Shown piece after piece: positions 23,881 to 31,619 of a DNA stretch of 58,290 bases. Each line of letters begins with the position of its first letter. Position 1 is the stretch's first letter. Below the pieces are notes generated by a model. It saw only the letters and a list, made by a program, of their open reading frames with translations, was not told the origin of the DNA and made no database searches. This DNA is from Planctomycetota bacterium (lineage in GTDB: Bacteria > Planctomycetota > UBA8742 > UBA2392): contig JADLAK010000107.1 of assembly GCA_020848275.1 (NCBI GenBank), forward strand, positions 1 to 58,290, written 5' to 3'. Position numbers and translations under genes: made by a program.

Positions 23881-24858
23881 ATGAAGTATTTACCAATCCT
23901 GATACTGATGCTCGCCCTTTGCGGCTGCCGCAATCGGCATCCCGTCGAGGAAGAGCCCGCCTGGATTGAGGACGAGCCTGCGCCGCGCGAAGAATCCGTC
24001 GTCGATCCCGTAGACCGCCTGGTCGAGCAAGCGCGCAACGAAATCAAGAACCGGCGCTACGACGACGCGCGCGTGACGTTGTGGGGCGCGTTCAGGCGCG
24101 ACCGCTGGCACCCCGCCGCCAATGTCGTCTACCAGGACCTGATGATCGACCGCGGGCGTTTCGACATCGCCTGGCAGGAGTACACCGACCTTTACCACGC
24201 CAACAAGCAGCGCGGCGACGCGCTGTGGTTCCACCTGCGCCCGTTGCTGATGAAGAAAACGCCGGTGACACTGGAAAGTGGCCCCAAGCTCACTGAAGAA
24301 GAGCGCGAAAGATTGCAGACCACGCTGCGCGAAGCGCGCTGGCTGGCGGACAGTGCCAAGCGGGTCAACGCGCGCAAACTTGCCGACGATGGCGAGAAGG
24401 TCGAAGCGCAAACGAAGGTGATGGGTGTGTTAAAATTCTACCCGCGCAACGTCGAGGGCAACCGCATCTTCCAGGACCTCTGCCCCGACGAAAACATCGA
24501 CAAGCTTGTGGAGATATATGCCAGCATGGCCGAAGATGAGCCGCAGAGCGGTGACATGTTATATCTCGCGGCGCGCGCAAAAGCGCGGACGAACAATGCT
24601 GCGGCCATCGAGATGCTTCGCGAAGGTTTAATATTGGATTTGCCGGGGGTGTGGCTGCGCGTGGGCATGGCGGAATTGGCTCGGTCGGCGGCCAGAGACT
24701 GGCCCCTGGAGGCGATGACGGGCACCACGAGGGCGCGGGACCTTTCCCGTTCACATGAAGGCTGGCAGGTGCTGGCTCGCGAGTATTTCCTTCTCGCCCG
24801 CGCGGCGGACCCGACAAACGCGGGCGTCATCGAACTTGAAGCGAACAAAAACCGTTAA
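23881..24858 (+). CDS. Lipoprotein with TPR-like helices
   Basis: 325 residues. The signal MKYLPILILMLALCGC carries a lipobox with candidate lipid-bearing cysteines at 14 and 16. The mature protein starts with an acidic linker, then shows helical repeat-like segments (RLVEQARNEIKNRRYDDARVTL, RFDIAWQEYTDLYHANKQ, IDKLVEIYASMAEDEPQ) that resemble tetratricopeptide repeats. These often act as protein-protein scaffolds. It is divergent from the Lnt-like gene, 62 bp apart. The exact family is not recognised. Confidence 0.75.
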   Translation: MKYLPILILMLALCGCRNRHPVEEEPAWIEDEPAPREESVVDPVDRLVEQARNEIKNRRYDDARVTLWGAFRRDRWHPAANVVYQDLMIDRGRFDIAWQEYTDLYHANKQRGDALWFHLRPLLMKKTPVTLESGPKLTEEERERLQTTLREARWLADSAKRVNARKLADDGEKVEAQTKVMGVLKFYPRNVEGNRIFQDLCPDENIDKLVEIYASMAEDEPQSGDMLYLAARAKARTNNAAAIEMLREGLILDLPGVWLRVGMAELARSAARDWPLEAMTGTTRARDLSRSHEGWQVLAREYFLLARAADPTNAGVIELEANKNR

Positions 24859-24866
24859 GAACTTGG

Positions 24867-24932
24867 CTGGGGTTTCGTAACCCCAGCACGGTTAATCTGT
24901 AACCTGCGGCGCTGCGGTTTGGAAACCGCAGC
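24867..24932. repeat. Two AACC-type hairpins
   Basis: CTGGGGTT/AACCCCAG (24867-24886) and GCTGCGGTTT/AAACCGCAGC (24911-24932). The words GGCTGGGGTTT and AAACCGCAGCC are near-complements of one another, so the unit is a composite palindrome between two lipoprotein genes. Confidence 0.65.
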
Positions 24933-24962
24933 CACTATTTACGGTCAACACCAAGGATTTAC

Positions 24963-25421
24963 ATGAAATCCATCTACGCCGCGGCTTTGGTTTTCGTCGT
25001 CGTACTCTTCGCCGCATGTTCAGACGAGGCCGGCAAGGCGGCTGCCCGCGAGGCGGCGCTGAAGGCGCAGGGCAAGACCGCCGCAGCGAACTTGAAAACG
25101 ATCCGCGACGCGGCGCTGAAATATTGCGCCGAGCGCAAGGCCCCGCCCGAGTACATGGACCAGTTGGCGGAATTCGGCGCCGGGTCATTGGTCAAGGACG
25201 ACAACTATTCGACGGAGTTCGGTTACGGCTTCGAGGGCCTGAAGTACGCCGACGGCAAATTCAGCGCCGGGCGTTTCTTTGCAACGCCGATGGAGGGCAA
25301 AAGCGCGCCCGATGTGGCCATGAGCGCCGAGACCGGAGAAGTCAGCTACAAGTTCCGCCCGCCGCCGGTTACAGGTGAAAAGAGCAACGCGCTCTCTCCC
25401 AACATCGAGATCGTGAAGTAG
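24963..25421 (+). CDS. Hypothetical lipoprotein, 152 residues
   Basis: Lipoprotein signal MKSIYAAALVFVVVLFAAC with lipid-bearing Cys 19. The mature part starts with an Ala/Lys-rich helix (DEAGKAAAREAALKAQGKTA) followed by a segment resembling the pseudopilin-type TIRDAALKYCAERKAPPEYM motif. Major-pilin-like proteins share the spacing of an N-terminal helix and a small globular region, so a pilin-like fold is possible, but there is no prepilin cleavage site. AAGGA precedes the ATG by 7 nt. It follows the TPR lipoprotein gene by 104 bp and may share its promoter. Confidence 0.7.
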   Translation: MKSIYAAALVFVVVLFAACSDEAGKAAAREAALKAQGKTAAANLKTIRDAALKYCAERKAPPEYMDQLAEFGAGSLVKDDNYSTEFGYGFEGLKYADGKFSAGRFFATPMEGKSAPDVAMSAETGEVSYKFRPPPVTGEKSNALSPNIEIVK

Positions 25422-25436
25422 TAGCCTTAACAGAAA

Positions 25437-25456
25437 GGGCACGCCGAAGCGTGCCC
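25437..25456. terminator. GGGCACGC hairpin terminator
   Basis: GGGCACGC/GCGTGCCC around a CGAA tetraloop lies between convergent genes ending at 25421 and 25481. It probably serves as a terminator for one or both. Confidence 0.7.
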
Positions 25457-25480
25457 CCTATTCAGTTGCTTTAGATTGCG

Positions 25481-27343
25481 CTATCCACCTTCGGGCTTCT
25501 TCGGCTCTTCCTTGGGCGGTTCGACCTTCTTCTTGGGCCCCCACTCCATGCTGTCCTTATACTTCACCGTGGGCAGGTACTCGCCGCTGCGTTTGCGGAT
25601 AATCTTGATCGACTTGATCGCGTCGTCTTTCTTGACCTCTTCCAGCAATTCCAGACCCTGGATCACTTCGCCGAACACCGTGTACGGGCTCGTCTTCTTG
25701 TCCCAGGCCGGATTGTCCTTGAGGTTGATGTAGAACTCAGTCGAGGCGCTGTCGAGGTCGTTGGTGCGCGCCATCGCAATGGTGCCGCGGGTGTTCTTGC
25801 CCGGGAAGTTCGGGTCCACCGCCTCGTTCTTGATCACGTAATCATGCTGGTGGGTGCCTTCGCGACCGCCCTGCACAATGCGCAGGCCCTGGTTCTTCAT
25901 AATCTCGGCGATGCCCTTGGCCGCACCCTCGACGCGATAAAACTCGCAGTCCTTGTTGTAGAAGCCTTCCTCAATGAGGCTGATGAAGTTCTTGACGGTG
26001 TTGGGGGCGAGTTCCTGCTTCAACTCCACCACCACGTCGCCGCTTTCGAGCTCGATCACCACCATCGGGTTAGCCTTGTCGTCGATGATTTGCGTCAGCG
26101 CATTGAAGCGCAGGGGCTTGGGCGGCTCGTCGCGCTTGACCATCGGCGCGGGCCAGCCGGTGTAGATCACCTGCGGCTTGTATTCAGTACCCTCGCGCTG
26201 CTGCTCGACATATGCGTAGTACACCGTCGCCTTGTCGAGCCGGCGCGCGATCTCAAGGCCCTTTTCGCCGTCCAGCACCTTGCCCAGCGGCGAGAACCGC
26301 TGCTTGAGGTAATCCGAGGGCTCGATCACGACGAAGAACTCGCCGCGCACGCGGTTGTCCGCCTCGATGTCGCGGGCAAAGGCGATGCTGCCGGCCACAA
26401 ACTCGGCCTTGGTGTCGCCGCTGTATTCGATGGTGTAAGGCGTCTTCTGCGGGACGACGTCGGCCTTCTCGTCAGTCTCCTGGCCCGCAGGTTTCTCGAG
26501 CTTCACGCCCTTGGGGCGCCCTTCCTTGCCGATGCCGATCACCGTCGCGCCGCGATAATCACCCGTGCGGCTGAACTGGTTCGAAAACTCCAGCGCGCTG
26601 GGCTTGATGCGGTCGTAGTAGCCTTCCTCAACAAGGCTGACGAGGTTCTTGACGCCGTTGAGCGCCGCGTCCTCGAACAGCTCGACGCGCAGGTCGCCAA
26701 CGGAAGTCTTGAAGACGACGACGGGGTTGGCGGGCGCGGCGGACTTCTTGGCGGCGGGTTTGTCGACCTTGGTGTCCTTGGTGAAGGGCAGCTTGTCGCC
26801 GTTTTTGGTGATGAAATCGTGGTCGGCCTGCAACTGGTCGCGCAGCGCCGTGGCCATCTGGTTCTGCGCCTTGTGGGCGTCGTTTTTGCCGAATTGCTCG
26901 AGGTAGGCGTTCATCAGGCCGATGGTCACCTGGAGCTCTTCAGGCTTGTACGGCGGCTTGAGCAGGTCAAACGAGCGCATGGCGTAGCGGTAGCGGGCGT
27001 AGGCCTCGAGTTCCGGGCGGCCCTTGACGGCTTCCAGCGCCTGTTCGAATTGTTCCTTGAGGGCGTCGGGCTTTTCGGCAATCGCCGCGCGTTCGACGCG
27101 GGCCTTGAGGTCGCGGGTACTGTTGTCGCCCATGGCCTTGATGCCGTAGTAGACGAACACGCCGACGATCAGCAGCACCGCAATCGGCGCGAGTATCTTG
27201 CCGTTGCTCGCGAGGAACTTGCTGAAGCTCTCGACGAACATCTGCCCGGCGCCTGCGCCCGTGCGGGGCAGGAGGTCGCGGTGCTTGTCGGCCGAGGCGG
27301 CCAGCGGCTGGTCCGATTTAACTTTGATATGCGTTTGAGCCAT
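25481..27343 (-). CDS. Membrane-anchored protein with two cyclophilin-type domains
   Basis: 620 residues. One N-terminal membrane helix (about 45-70, ILAPIAVLLIVGVFVYYG) is followed by an Ala/Lys-rich helical part. A degenerate cyclophilin-like domain (about 208-405) begins VVFKTSVGDLRVELFEDAA. The second cyclophilin domain (about 425-595) carries VVELKQELAPNTVKNFISLI, FYRVEG, VQGGREG, RGTIAMART and STEFYINL. The second domain has the peptidyl-prolyl isomerase signature; the first lacks the clear FHRVI/QGGD motifs. It would act outside the membrane as a folding factor. The C-terminus is Pro/Lys/Glu-rich. The closest label is PpiA-like, but the double arrangement is unusual. Confidence 0.82.
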   Translation of the reverse strand: MAQTHIKVKSDQPLAASADKHRDLLPRTGAGAGQMFVESFSKFLASNGKILAPIAVLLIVGVFVYYGIKAMGDNSTRDLKARVERAAIAEKPDALKEQFEQALEAVKGRPELEAYARYRYAMRSFDLLKPPYKPEELQVTIGLMNAYLEQFGKNDAHKAQNQMATALRDQLQADHDFITKNGDKLPFTKDTKVDKPAAKKSAAPANPVVVFKTSVGDLRVELFEDAALNGVKNLVSLVEEGYYDRIKPSALEFSNQFSRTGDYRGATVIGIGKEGRPKGVKLEKPAGQETDEKADVVPQKTPYTIEYSGDTKAEFVAGSIAFARDIEADNRVRGEFFVVIEPSDYLKQRFSPLGKVLDGEKGLEIARRLDKATVYYAYVEQQREGTEYKPQVIYTGWPAPMVKRDEPPKPLRFNALTQIIDDKANPMVVIELESGDVVVELKQELAPNTVKNFISLIEEGFYNKDCEFYRVEGAAKGIAEIMKNQGLRIVQGGREGTHQHDYVIKNEAVDPNFPGKNTRGTIAMARTNDLDSASTEFYINLKDNPAWDKKTSPYTVFGEVIQGLELLEEVKKDDAIKSIKIIRKRSGEYLPTVKYKDSMEWGPKKKVEPPKEEPKKPEGG

Positions 27344-27356
27344 TGACTGAATCCGT

Positions 27357-27800
27357 CTAGTTACTGTTTGGGTCGTTCATTTTGACGACAAGGATGCTGA
27401 AGCGCTCGCTGGACTGGTTAAGCCGGTCCGGCGCCATCGAGAAATCCAGCTTGTCGCCGTTCTTTTCAAAGCGGGCCTTGAAGGTGCTCTTTTCGAGGTC
27501 CACCTCTTCGTTTACGAATTTCCAGTCGTGGCGGGGAAGCTCGATTTTCAGCCACTCCGACAGCGCCTTGGGCGAATAGATTTCCCTGGAGCGGTAGGAA
27601 TACACGCCATAGATGCGCTTGCCGGCTTTGCTGTCTTCGCGCCTATACGGCGGGTTGTCGTAGGGCACGAAATCCGCGGGCACCGTGACGTCTTCGTAGG
27701 CGCCGCTGCCGTCCCAGGTCTTGGCCGGCTGGGTGCTTTCGCAGCCCACCAGCACCAGCAACAGCAGAATGCTCAAAGCCGCAATTGTCCGTCGCATCAT
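27357..27800 (-). CDS. Hypothetical lipoprotein upstream of the cyclophilin gene
   Basis: 148 residues from ATG 27800 (147 from ATG 27797). The signal MMRRTIAALSILLLLVLVGC ends in a lipobox (LVGC). The mature part is small, with strands and charged residues (DWKFVNEEVDLEKSTFKARF). The frame is open upstream to 27935 but that part is not protein-like. GAGG precedes the ATGs at a short distance. It precedes the cyclophilin gene by 13 bp on the same strand, so the two are probably cotranscribed, and a role in outer-membrane or periplasmic protein folding is possible but not shown. Confidence 0.72.
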   Translation of the reverse strand: MMRRTIAALSILLLLVLVGCESTQPAKTWDGSGAYEDVTVPADFVPYDNPPYRREDSKAGKRIYGVYSYRSREIYSPKALSEWLKIELPRHDWKFVNEEVDLEKSTFKARFEKNGDKLDFSMAPDRLNQSSERFSILVVKMNDPNSN

Positions 27801-27899
27801 CAACCTCGATAAGCAATTAGCCCCGGCGTCCCGCCAAAGAGGGGGATGACTATAGCAACGGTCAATTGGAGGCAGAAGGGTCGGTTTAAGGGGAGTTAT

Positions 27900-27978
27900 C
27901 AGCCCCGCCCGGCAGGGCGGGGGAAGTTTGAACAAACCAACATCTGGGGCAATTCCCCCGGCCTTCCGGCCGGGGCTG
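27900..27978. repeat. CAGCCCCG...CGGGGCTG composite palindrome, copy 2
   Basis: Same plan as 11979-12038. CAGCCCCG (27900) pairs with CGGGGCTG (to 27978). The inner hairpins are CCCGCCC-GGCA-GGGCGGG and CCCCCGGCC-TTCC-GGCCGGGG, and the spacer is longer (AAGTTTGAACAAACCAACAT). It lies between the DUF1501 gene and the lipoprotein gene. Confidence 0.8.
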
Positions 27979-27986
27979 TAATCGCC

Positions 27987-29273
27987 TTACTTCATCACCT
28001 TTTCGACGGGCTTGGCGTCGAGCTTCTTGTCGATGTCGACGAGCCACACCGGGCGCGGGCCCGCCTCAAACTCGCGCGTCGTATCCCAGCCCATCAAGGA
28101 AGCAAACGTCCAGTACAGGTCCTGCGGCCGCACCGGGTCCTTGACGATCTTTTCTCCCATCTCGTCGGTTTCGCCGATCACCTGGCCGGTCTTGACGCCG
28201 CCGCCGGACATCGCCACGCAGAAGTTGCCCGGCCAGTGGCCGCGGCCCTCGGTGTCGGTCACTTGCGGCGTGCGGCCGAACTCGCCCATCCACACGACAA
28301 GCGTGGTATCGAGCAGGCCACGCTTCTTGAGGTCGGCCAAAAGCGCCGCCCAGGGCTGGTCGATTTCGGACGCAAGCTGCTTGCAGCGCACAAAGCCGTC
28401 GTCGTGGGTGTCCCAGCCGCCCTGCACGACTTCGACGCAGGCCACGCCGGCCTCGATCAGGCGCCTGGCGATGATGCAGCTTTCGGCGAACTTGCCCTTG
28501 CCGTAAGCGTCACGGACCTCCTGCGGTTCGTCGTCGATGTAGAACTTGGCCTTGAGCGGGCTGTCCATCAGCTTGCGGGCCTTGTCGTACATAGCCTTGT
28601 GGGCGTCGGTCGCGTCGCTGCCGCGCGATTTCGCGAAGTCTTTTTCCATTTCCTCGACGAGCTTCATGCGCTTTTCCATGCGCGCTTTGTCGACGCCCTT
28701 GGCGTAATCGAGGTTTTCAATGCGCGCGCCGGGGTTGGCGATCACAAATGGGTTGTTCTCGACGCCCAGATAGCCCGCGGGGAACGGCGCGCCGCGAAGC
28801 TTGACGAAGTTGGGCAGGTCGAAGTCGGGCTTGCCTAGCTGGTGGCCGACGATGCTGCCGAGGCTGGGATGTTTCAACGTGGGGTTGGGGATGTAGCCCG
28901 TATGCATGTAGTACGCGCCGCGCGAGTGGTTGCCCTCTTTGCTCGTCATCGACTTGATCAGGCAGATGTCTTTCGCAGCCGCCGCGATCTTCGGGAAGGT
29001 CTCGCAGGGCGTGAAGCCGGGAACTTCGGTCTCAAGTGCCTTGTAGGGCGCGCCGGTCTTCTTGCCGGGCTTGGGGTCGAAGGTTTCGAACTGCGAAGGC
29101 CCACCCTCCATCCACAGCAATATGACCTGCTTGCACTTCTTGGTCCCCGTGGCCTTGGCGCTGGGTTCAGCCAGCAGCGTGTTGGCGCCAAGGAAGCTGC
29201 TGGTGATGACAAGGCCGCCCGCGGCGCTGGTGCGCAGGAAGTCGCGGCGGCTGACGTTGACGAGTTTGGACAT
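27987..29273 (-). CDS. DUF1501 protein with Tat signal
   Basis: 428 residues. The twin-arginine signal (SRRDFLRTSAAGGLVITSSF, near residue 9) targets a folded protein to the periplasm. The rest has the DUF1501 alkaline-phosphatase/sulfatase-like fold, with LLWMEGGPSQFETFDPKPG, GNHSRGAYYMHTGY, VQGGWDTHDD and VWMGEFGRTPQV. This family is abundant in planctomycetes, next to DUF1549 proteins, and its substrates are not known. The gene lies downstream of the DUF1549/DUF1553 gene on the same strand, separated by about 150 bp that include a palindromic repeat. ATG 29273 puts the Tat motif at the usual distance. The name is a family label, not a function. Confidence 0.9.
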   Translation of the reverse strand: MSKLVNVSRRDFLRTSAAGGLVITSSFLGANTLLAEPSAKATGTKKCKQVILLWMEGGPSQFETFDPKPGKKTGAPYKALETEVPGFTPCETFPKIAAAAKDICLIKSMTSKEGNHSRGAYYMHTGYIPNPTLKHPSLGSIVGHQLGKPDFDLPNFVKLRGAPFPAGYLGVENNPFVIANPGARIENLDYAKGVDKARMEKRMKLVEEMEKDFAKSRGSDATDAHKAMYDKARKLMDSPLKAKFYIDDEPQEVRDAYGKGKFAESCIIARRLIEAGVACVEVVQGGWDTHDDGFVRCKQLASEIDQPWAALLADLKKRGLLDTTLVVWMGEFGRTPQVTDTEGRGHWPGNFCVAMSGGGVKTGQVIGETDEMGEKIVKDPVRPQDLYWTFASLMGWDTTREFEAGPRPVWLVDIDKKLDAKPVEKVMK

Positions 29274-29352
29274 GGGTGCGGCCCTCAAGTGTTGATGGTT
29301 GTTCGTAAAACCCCGCCAAAACTGCCAAGTAGCGGCGAAAAGGCGGTTCTGA

Positions 29353-29426
29353 GTGCCAGGTTTTAGGTTCCAGGAAAAGGCGTGAACGTCTTGCCTAACA
29401 CCTGGAACCTGGCACCTAGAACCTGC
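29353..29426. repeat. GGTTCCAGG palindrome between DUF1501 and DUF1549 genes
   Basis: The left arm (GTGCCAGGTTTTAGGTTCC, 29353 on) and right arm (GCCTAACACCTGGAACCTGG, 29393-29426) share the words AGGTTCCAGG and CCTGGAACCT as near-complements. The right arm stops exactly at the DUF1549 stop codon. It belongs to the composite palindrome group of this window. Confidence 0.75.
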
Positions 29427-31097
29427 TTAGTGGTTCGTACTGAACTCCGTGCAGTTCAGCAGCGCCCAGAATATGTCCTCCCAGGCCTGCACTTCGTTAT
29501 CTGACTTCTGGATCAAATCCTTGCAGCGGGCGCTTTCATTCTCGGTCGGGAAGCGGCTGAGCGTCGCCAGATAAAGCTCCTCCAGCCGCGCGTTGAACTC
29601 GCCCTTTTCTTTCAGCACCTGCTGGACGGTGTTCTTGGCCTTGCCATCGGTCGCGGTCGCCATCAAAGCTCCATTCATGATCAGCAACGCCTGCGGGATG
29701 CTGCCGGAGTAATCGTCAACGTCGCGGGCGGTTTCATCGTCGCTGTAGGCGTAATTGAAGTGCCGCAACAGCTCGCGCTTGTACGCCTCGGCCTTGCGGG
29801 CGTCGTGGCGGTCGCCGCTGCCGTCAACGTCGGTCGCGGTCATCAGGGCAAACACCATCTGTTCAGGCATCAAGCGGCGGATCAGCGCGTGGCTGAAATA
29901 CACGCGATCCTCCTTGGTCTTGCGCGCGGGCACACTCGACAGTGTGTACAGCTCGCTGTTGCAGATCGTGCGGATCAGGAATTTCAGGTCAAAGCCGGAA
30001 CCGGCGAATTCCTTGCCCATGCGGTCGAGGATTTCCGGGAACGTCGGCTTGCTGAGGCTATTGAAGTCGTCGACGGGCGTGACAAACCCGACGCCGAGCA
30101 AGAGCTGCATGTAGCGATTCACCGCCATCTCGCGATACCACTTGTTGCCGGGCGCGGTCATCCACTTCGCAAACGACTGGCGCAGCTTCGCGTCGCCATC
30201 GAGCGCGTATTCCGCCCCGCCCAGGTACTTCGGCAGCAACGGCTTGTTCTCGCCGCTGACAGCTTGTTTCAACGCCTCAAGGTTCTTGGGCACCGCCGAC
30301 TCGGTGACGTCCCAGATTTCCGGGATGCCCTTCTTGGGCTCCTGGATACGCCGCGAGCGCGTCAACGCAAAGAAGTGCTGCATGCCCGCGAAGTCGTCCA
30401 TCGTCCACTTTTCGTAGGGATGGTTGTGGCATTGGGCGCACTGGATCTGCTGGCCCATGAACACCTTGCTCACGATGCCCGCGACGTTCGCGTTGTTGTT
30501 GTCGAAGTACATCATGAAGCCGATGGCGGCGTTGCCGTCGCTGCGGCCCGTGGCGGTCAGCAACTCGGTCGTCAGTTCGTCCCAAGGCGCGTTTTGCGCA
30601 AACGACTTTCGCAGGTGCGTCTGCAGCAGCACCGCGCCGTTGTAGTCGGCGTTTGGGCCCGTCAGGATGCGCTGCCACACCCGCGCCCAGTTTTCGGCGT
30701 ATTCCGGGCGGGCGAGCAATTCTTCGATCAGCGCCTCGCGCTTGGTCGGGGCTTTGCGGTCAGTCTTGGCGGGCCGCGCTATGAACTCGCGCGCTTCCTG
30801 GCGTGTCGGCAGCGTGCCGATTATGTCGAGATACGCGCGGCGGCAGAATTCGGCGTCAGTGCAGGGCTTGGCCGGCGAAAGCTTGGCTTCCTTGCGCTTG
30901 ATTTCGATCTGGTCGCCAAGCCATTGGCTGGCTTTCTTCCAGTCCTGGCCGGCGTCCGGCGGAAAATCCGGTGCGGCTTCGGTTGATTTGTCTGCGAGAA
31001 CGGGCGCGGTCATCCCAAGTGCAATGGCGAGCACAGAAAACAGGCTTACCAGTGCCAACAGGAACATCAAACCGTGCCCGCGGTTTCGTCCAAACAT
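29427..31097 (-). CDS. DUF1549/DUF1553 secreted protein with CxxCH motif
   Basis: 556 residues from ATG 31097, which has AGGGAGG 5 nt upstream. The signal peptide spans about residues 1-36. Then comes a DUF1549 domain (about 40-250), with CQQCH-type motif CAQCHNHPYEKW, and a DUF1553 domain (about 300-550), with LGVGFVTPVDDFN, KFLIRTICNSELY and YSGSIPQALLIMNG. Family members often precede DUF1501 genes in planctomycetes, as here. The CxxCH could bind haem, but metal or haem binding is not shown. A role in polysaccharide or surface-component processing is suspected for the pair, without proof. Confidence 0.9.
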   Translation of the reverse strand: MFGRNRGHGLMFLLALVSLFSVLAIALGMTAPVLADKSTEAAPDFPPDAGQDWKKASQWLGDQIEIKRKEAKLSPAKPCTDAEFCRRAYLDIIGTLPTRQEAREFIARPAKTDRKAPTKREALIEELLARPEYAENWARVWQRILTGPNADYNGAVLLQTHLRKSFAQNAPWDELTTELLTATGRSDGNAAIGFMMYFDNNNANVAGIVSKVFMGQQIQCAQCHNHPYEKWTMDDFAGMQHFFALTRSRRIQEPKKGIPEIWDVTESAVPKNLEALKQAVSGENKPLLPKYLGGAEYALDGDAKLRQSFAKWMTAPGNKWYREMAVNRYMQLLLGVGFVTPVDDFNSLSKPTFPEILDRMGKEFAGSGFDLKFLIRTICNSELYTLSSVPARKTKEDRVYFSHALIRRLMPEQMVFALMTATDVDGSGDRHDARKAEAYKRELLRHFNYAYSDDETARDVDDYSGSIPQALLIMNGALMATATDGKAKNTVQQVLKEKGEFNARLEELYLATLSRFPTENESARCKDLIQKSDNEVQAWEDIFWALLNCTEFSTNH

Positions 31098-31311
31098 GCG
31101 AACCTCCCTTTGAGCATGTTCAGGACGCCGTTCGCCGGGAACTGCTTGTGGCAACCGTCGCATCTCTGCGTCGCGCTCACTTTACATGGCTTTCAGCCAT
31201 GCCGCGCTCGCGCTCCTTGACCTGCTCGGTCGGCACTGCGCATTTCCTCGGCTCAGGCATCCCGAACAAGCTCTCCGCTTGTTCGTGCCGCGATAACTGC
31301 TACTGCGTTTA

Positions 31312-31385
31312 GGCCACGAATGAACACGAATCTCACGAATTCAAATCGTGCCATTCGTGCCTATTCGTGTTTATTCGCGGCTAAC
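31312..31385. repeat. CACGAAT/ATTCGTG palindromic repeat, copy 3
   Basis: GGCCACGAATGAACACGAAT (31312 on) pairs with ATTCGTGTTTATTCGCGGC (to 31382) around a CACGAATTCAAATCGTG core. Its ATG (31320) creates a false start for the next gene's reading frame. Confidence 0.85.
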
Positions 31386-31619
31386 CTGCCCTTGTTTTTT
31401 TGCTGCCGCAAAACTATCGCCCGATCAAATTGCGCGTTTGGTGTAAGGAATCCCGCCCCCGTCGGACGTATCTTTACTGTAATAATGAGTAAGCCGAGTC
31501 TATCCCACCGGCAGGGTCATGCACGAAGAAACAACCGGACCGCTCGCATAGCTTCTCGAAATCGAGGCCTTATTCACTCCAATGTCATTAGTTCGCCCAC
31601 TTCGCCTACAACGCACGTC
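31386..31619 (+). other. Intergenic upstream region of the HEAT-vWA gene
   Basis: About 230 bp between a palindromic repeat and the ATG at 31620. It has an AT-richer part near 31470 (TTTACTGTAATAATGAG) that could hold a -10 element, but no clear -35 partner is visible. I see no gene here. Confidence 0.35.

Noticed and set aside
25844..27346. Long plus-strand open frame opposite the cyclophilin gene
   Set aside because: Antisense shadow; the minus-strand frame has clear domain motifs.
31320..31619. Upstream extension of the HEAT-vWA gene
   Set aside because: It starts in a palindromic repeat and has no protein-like features; the signal peptide begins at 31620.
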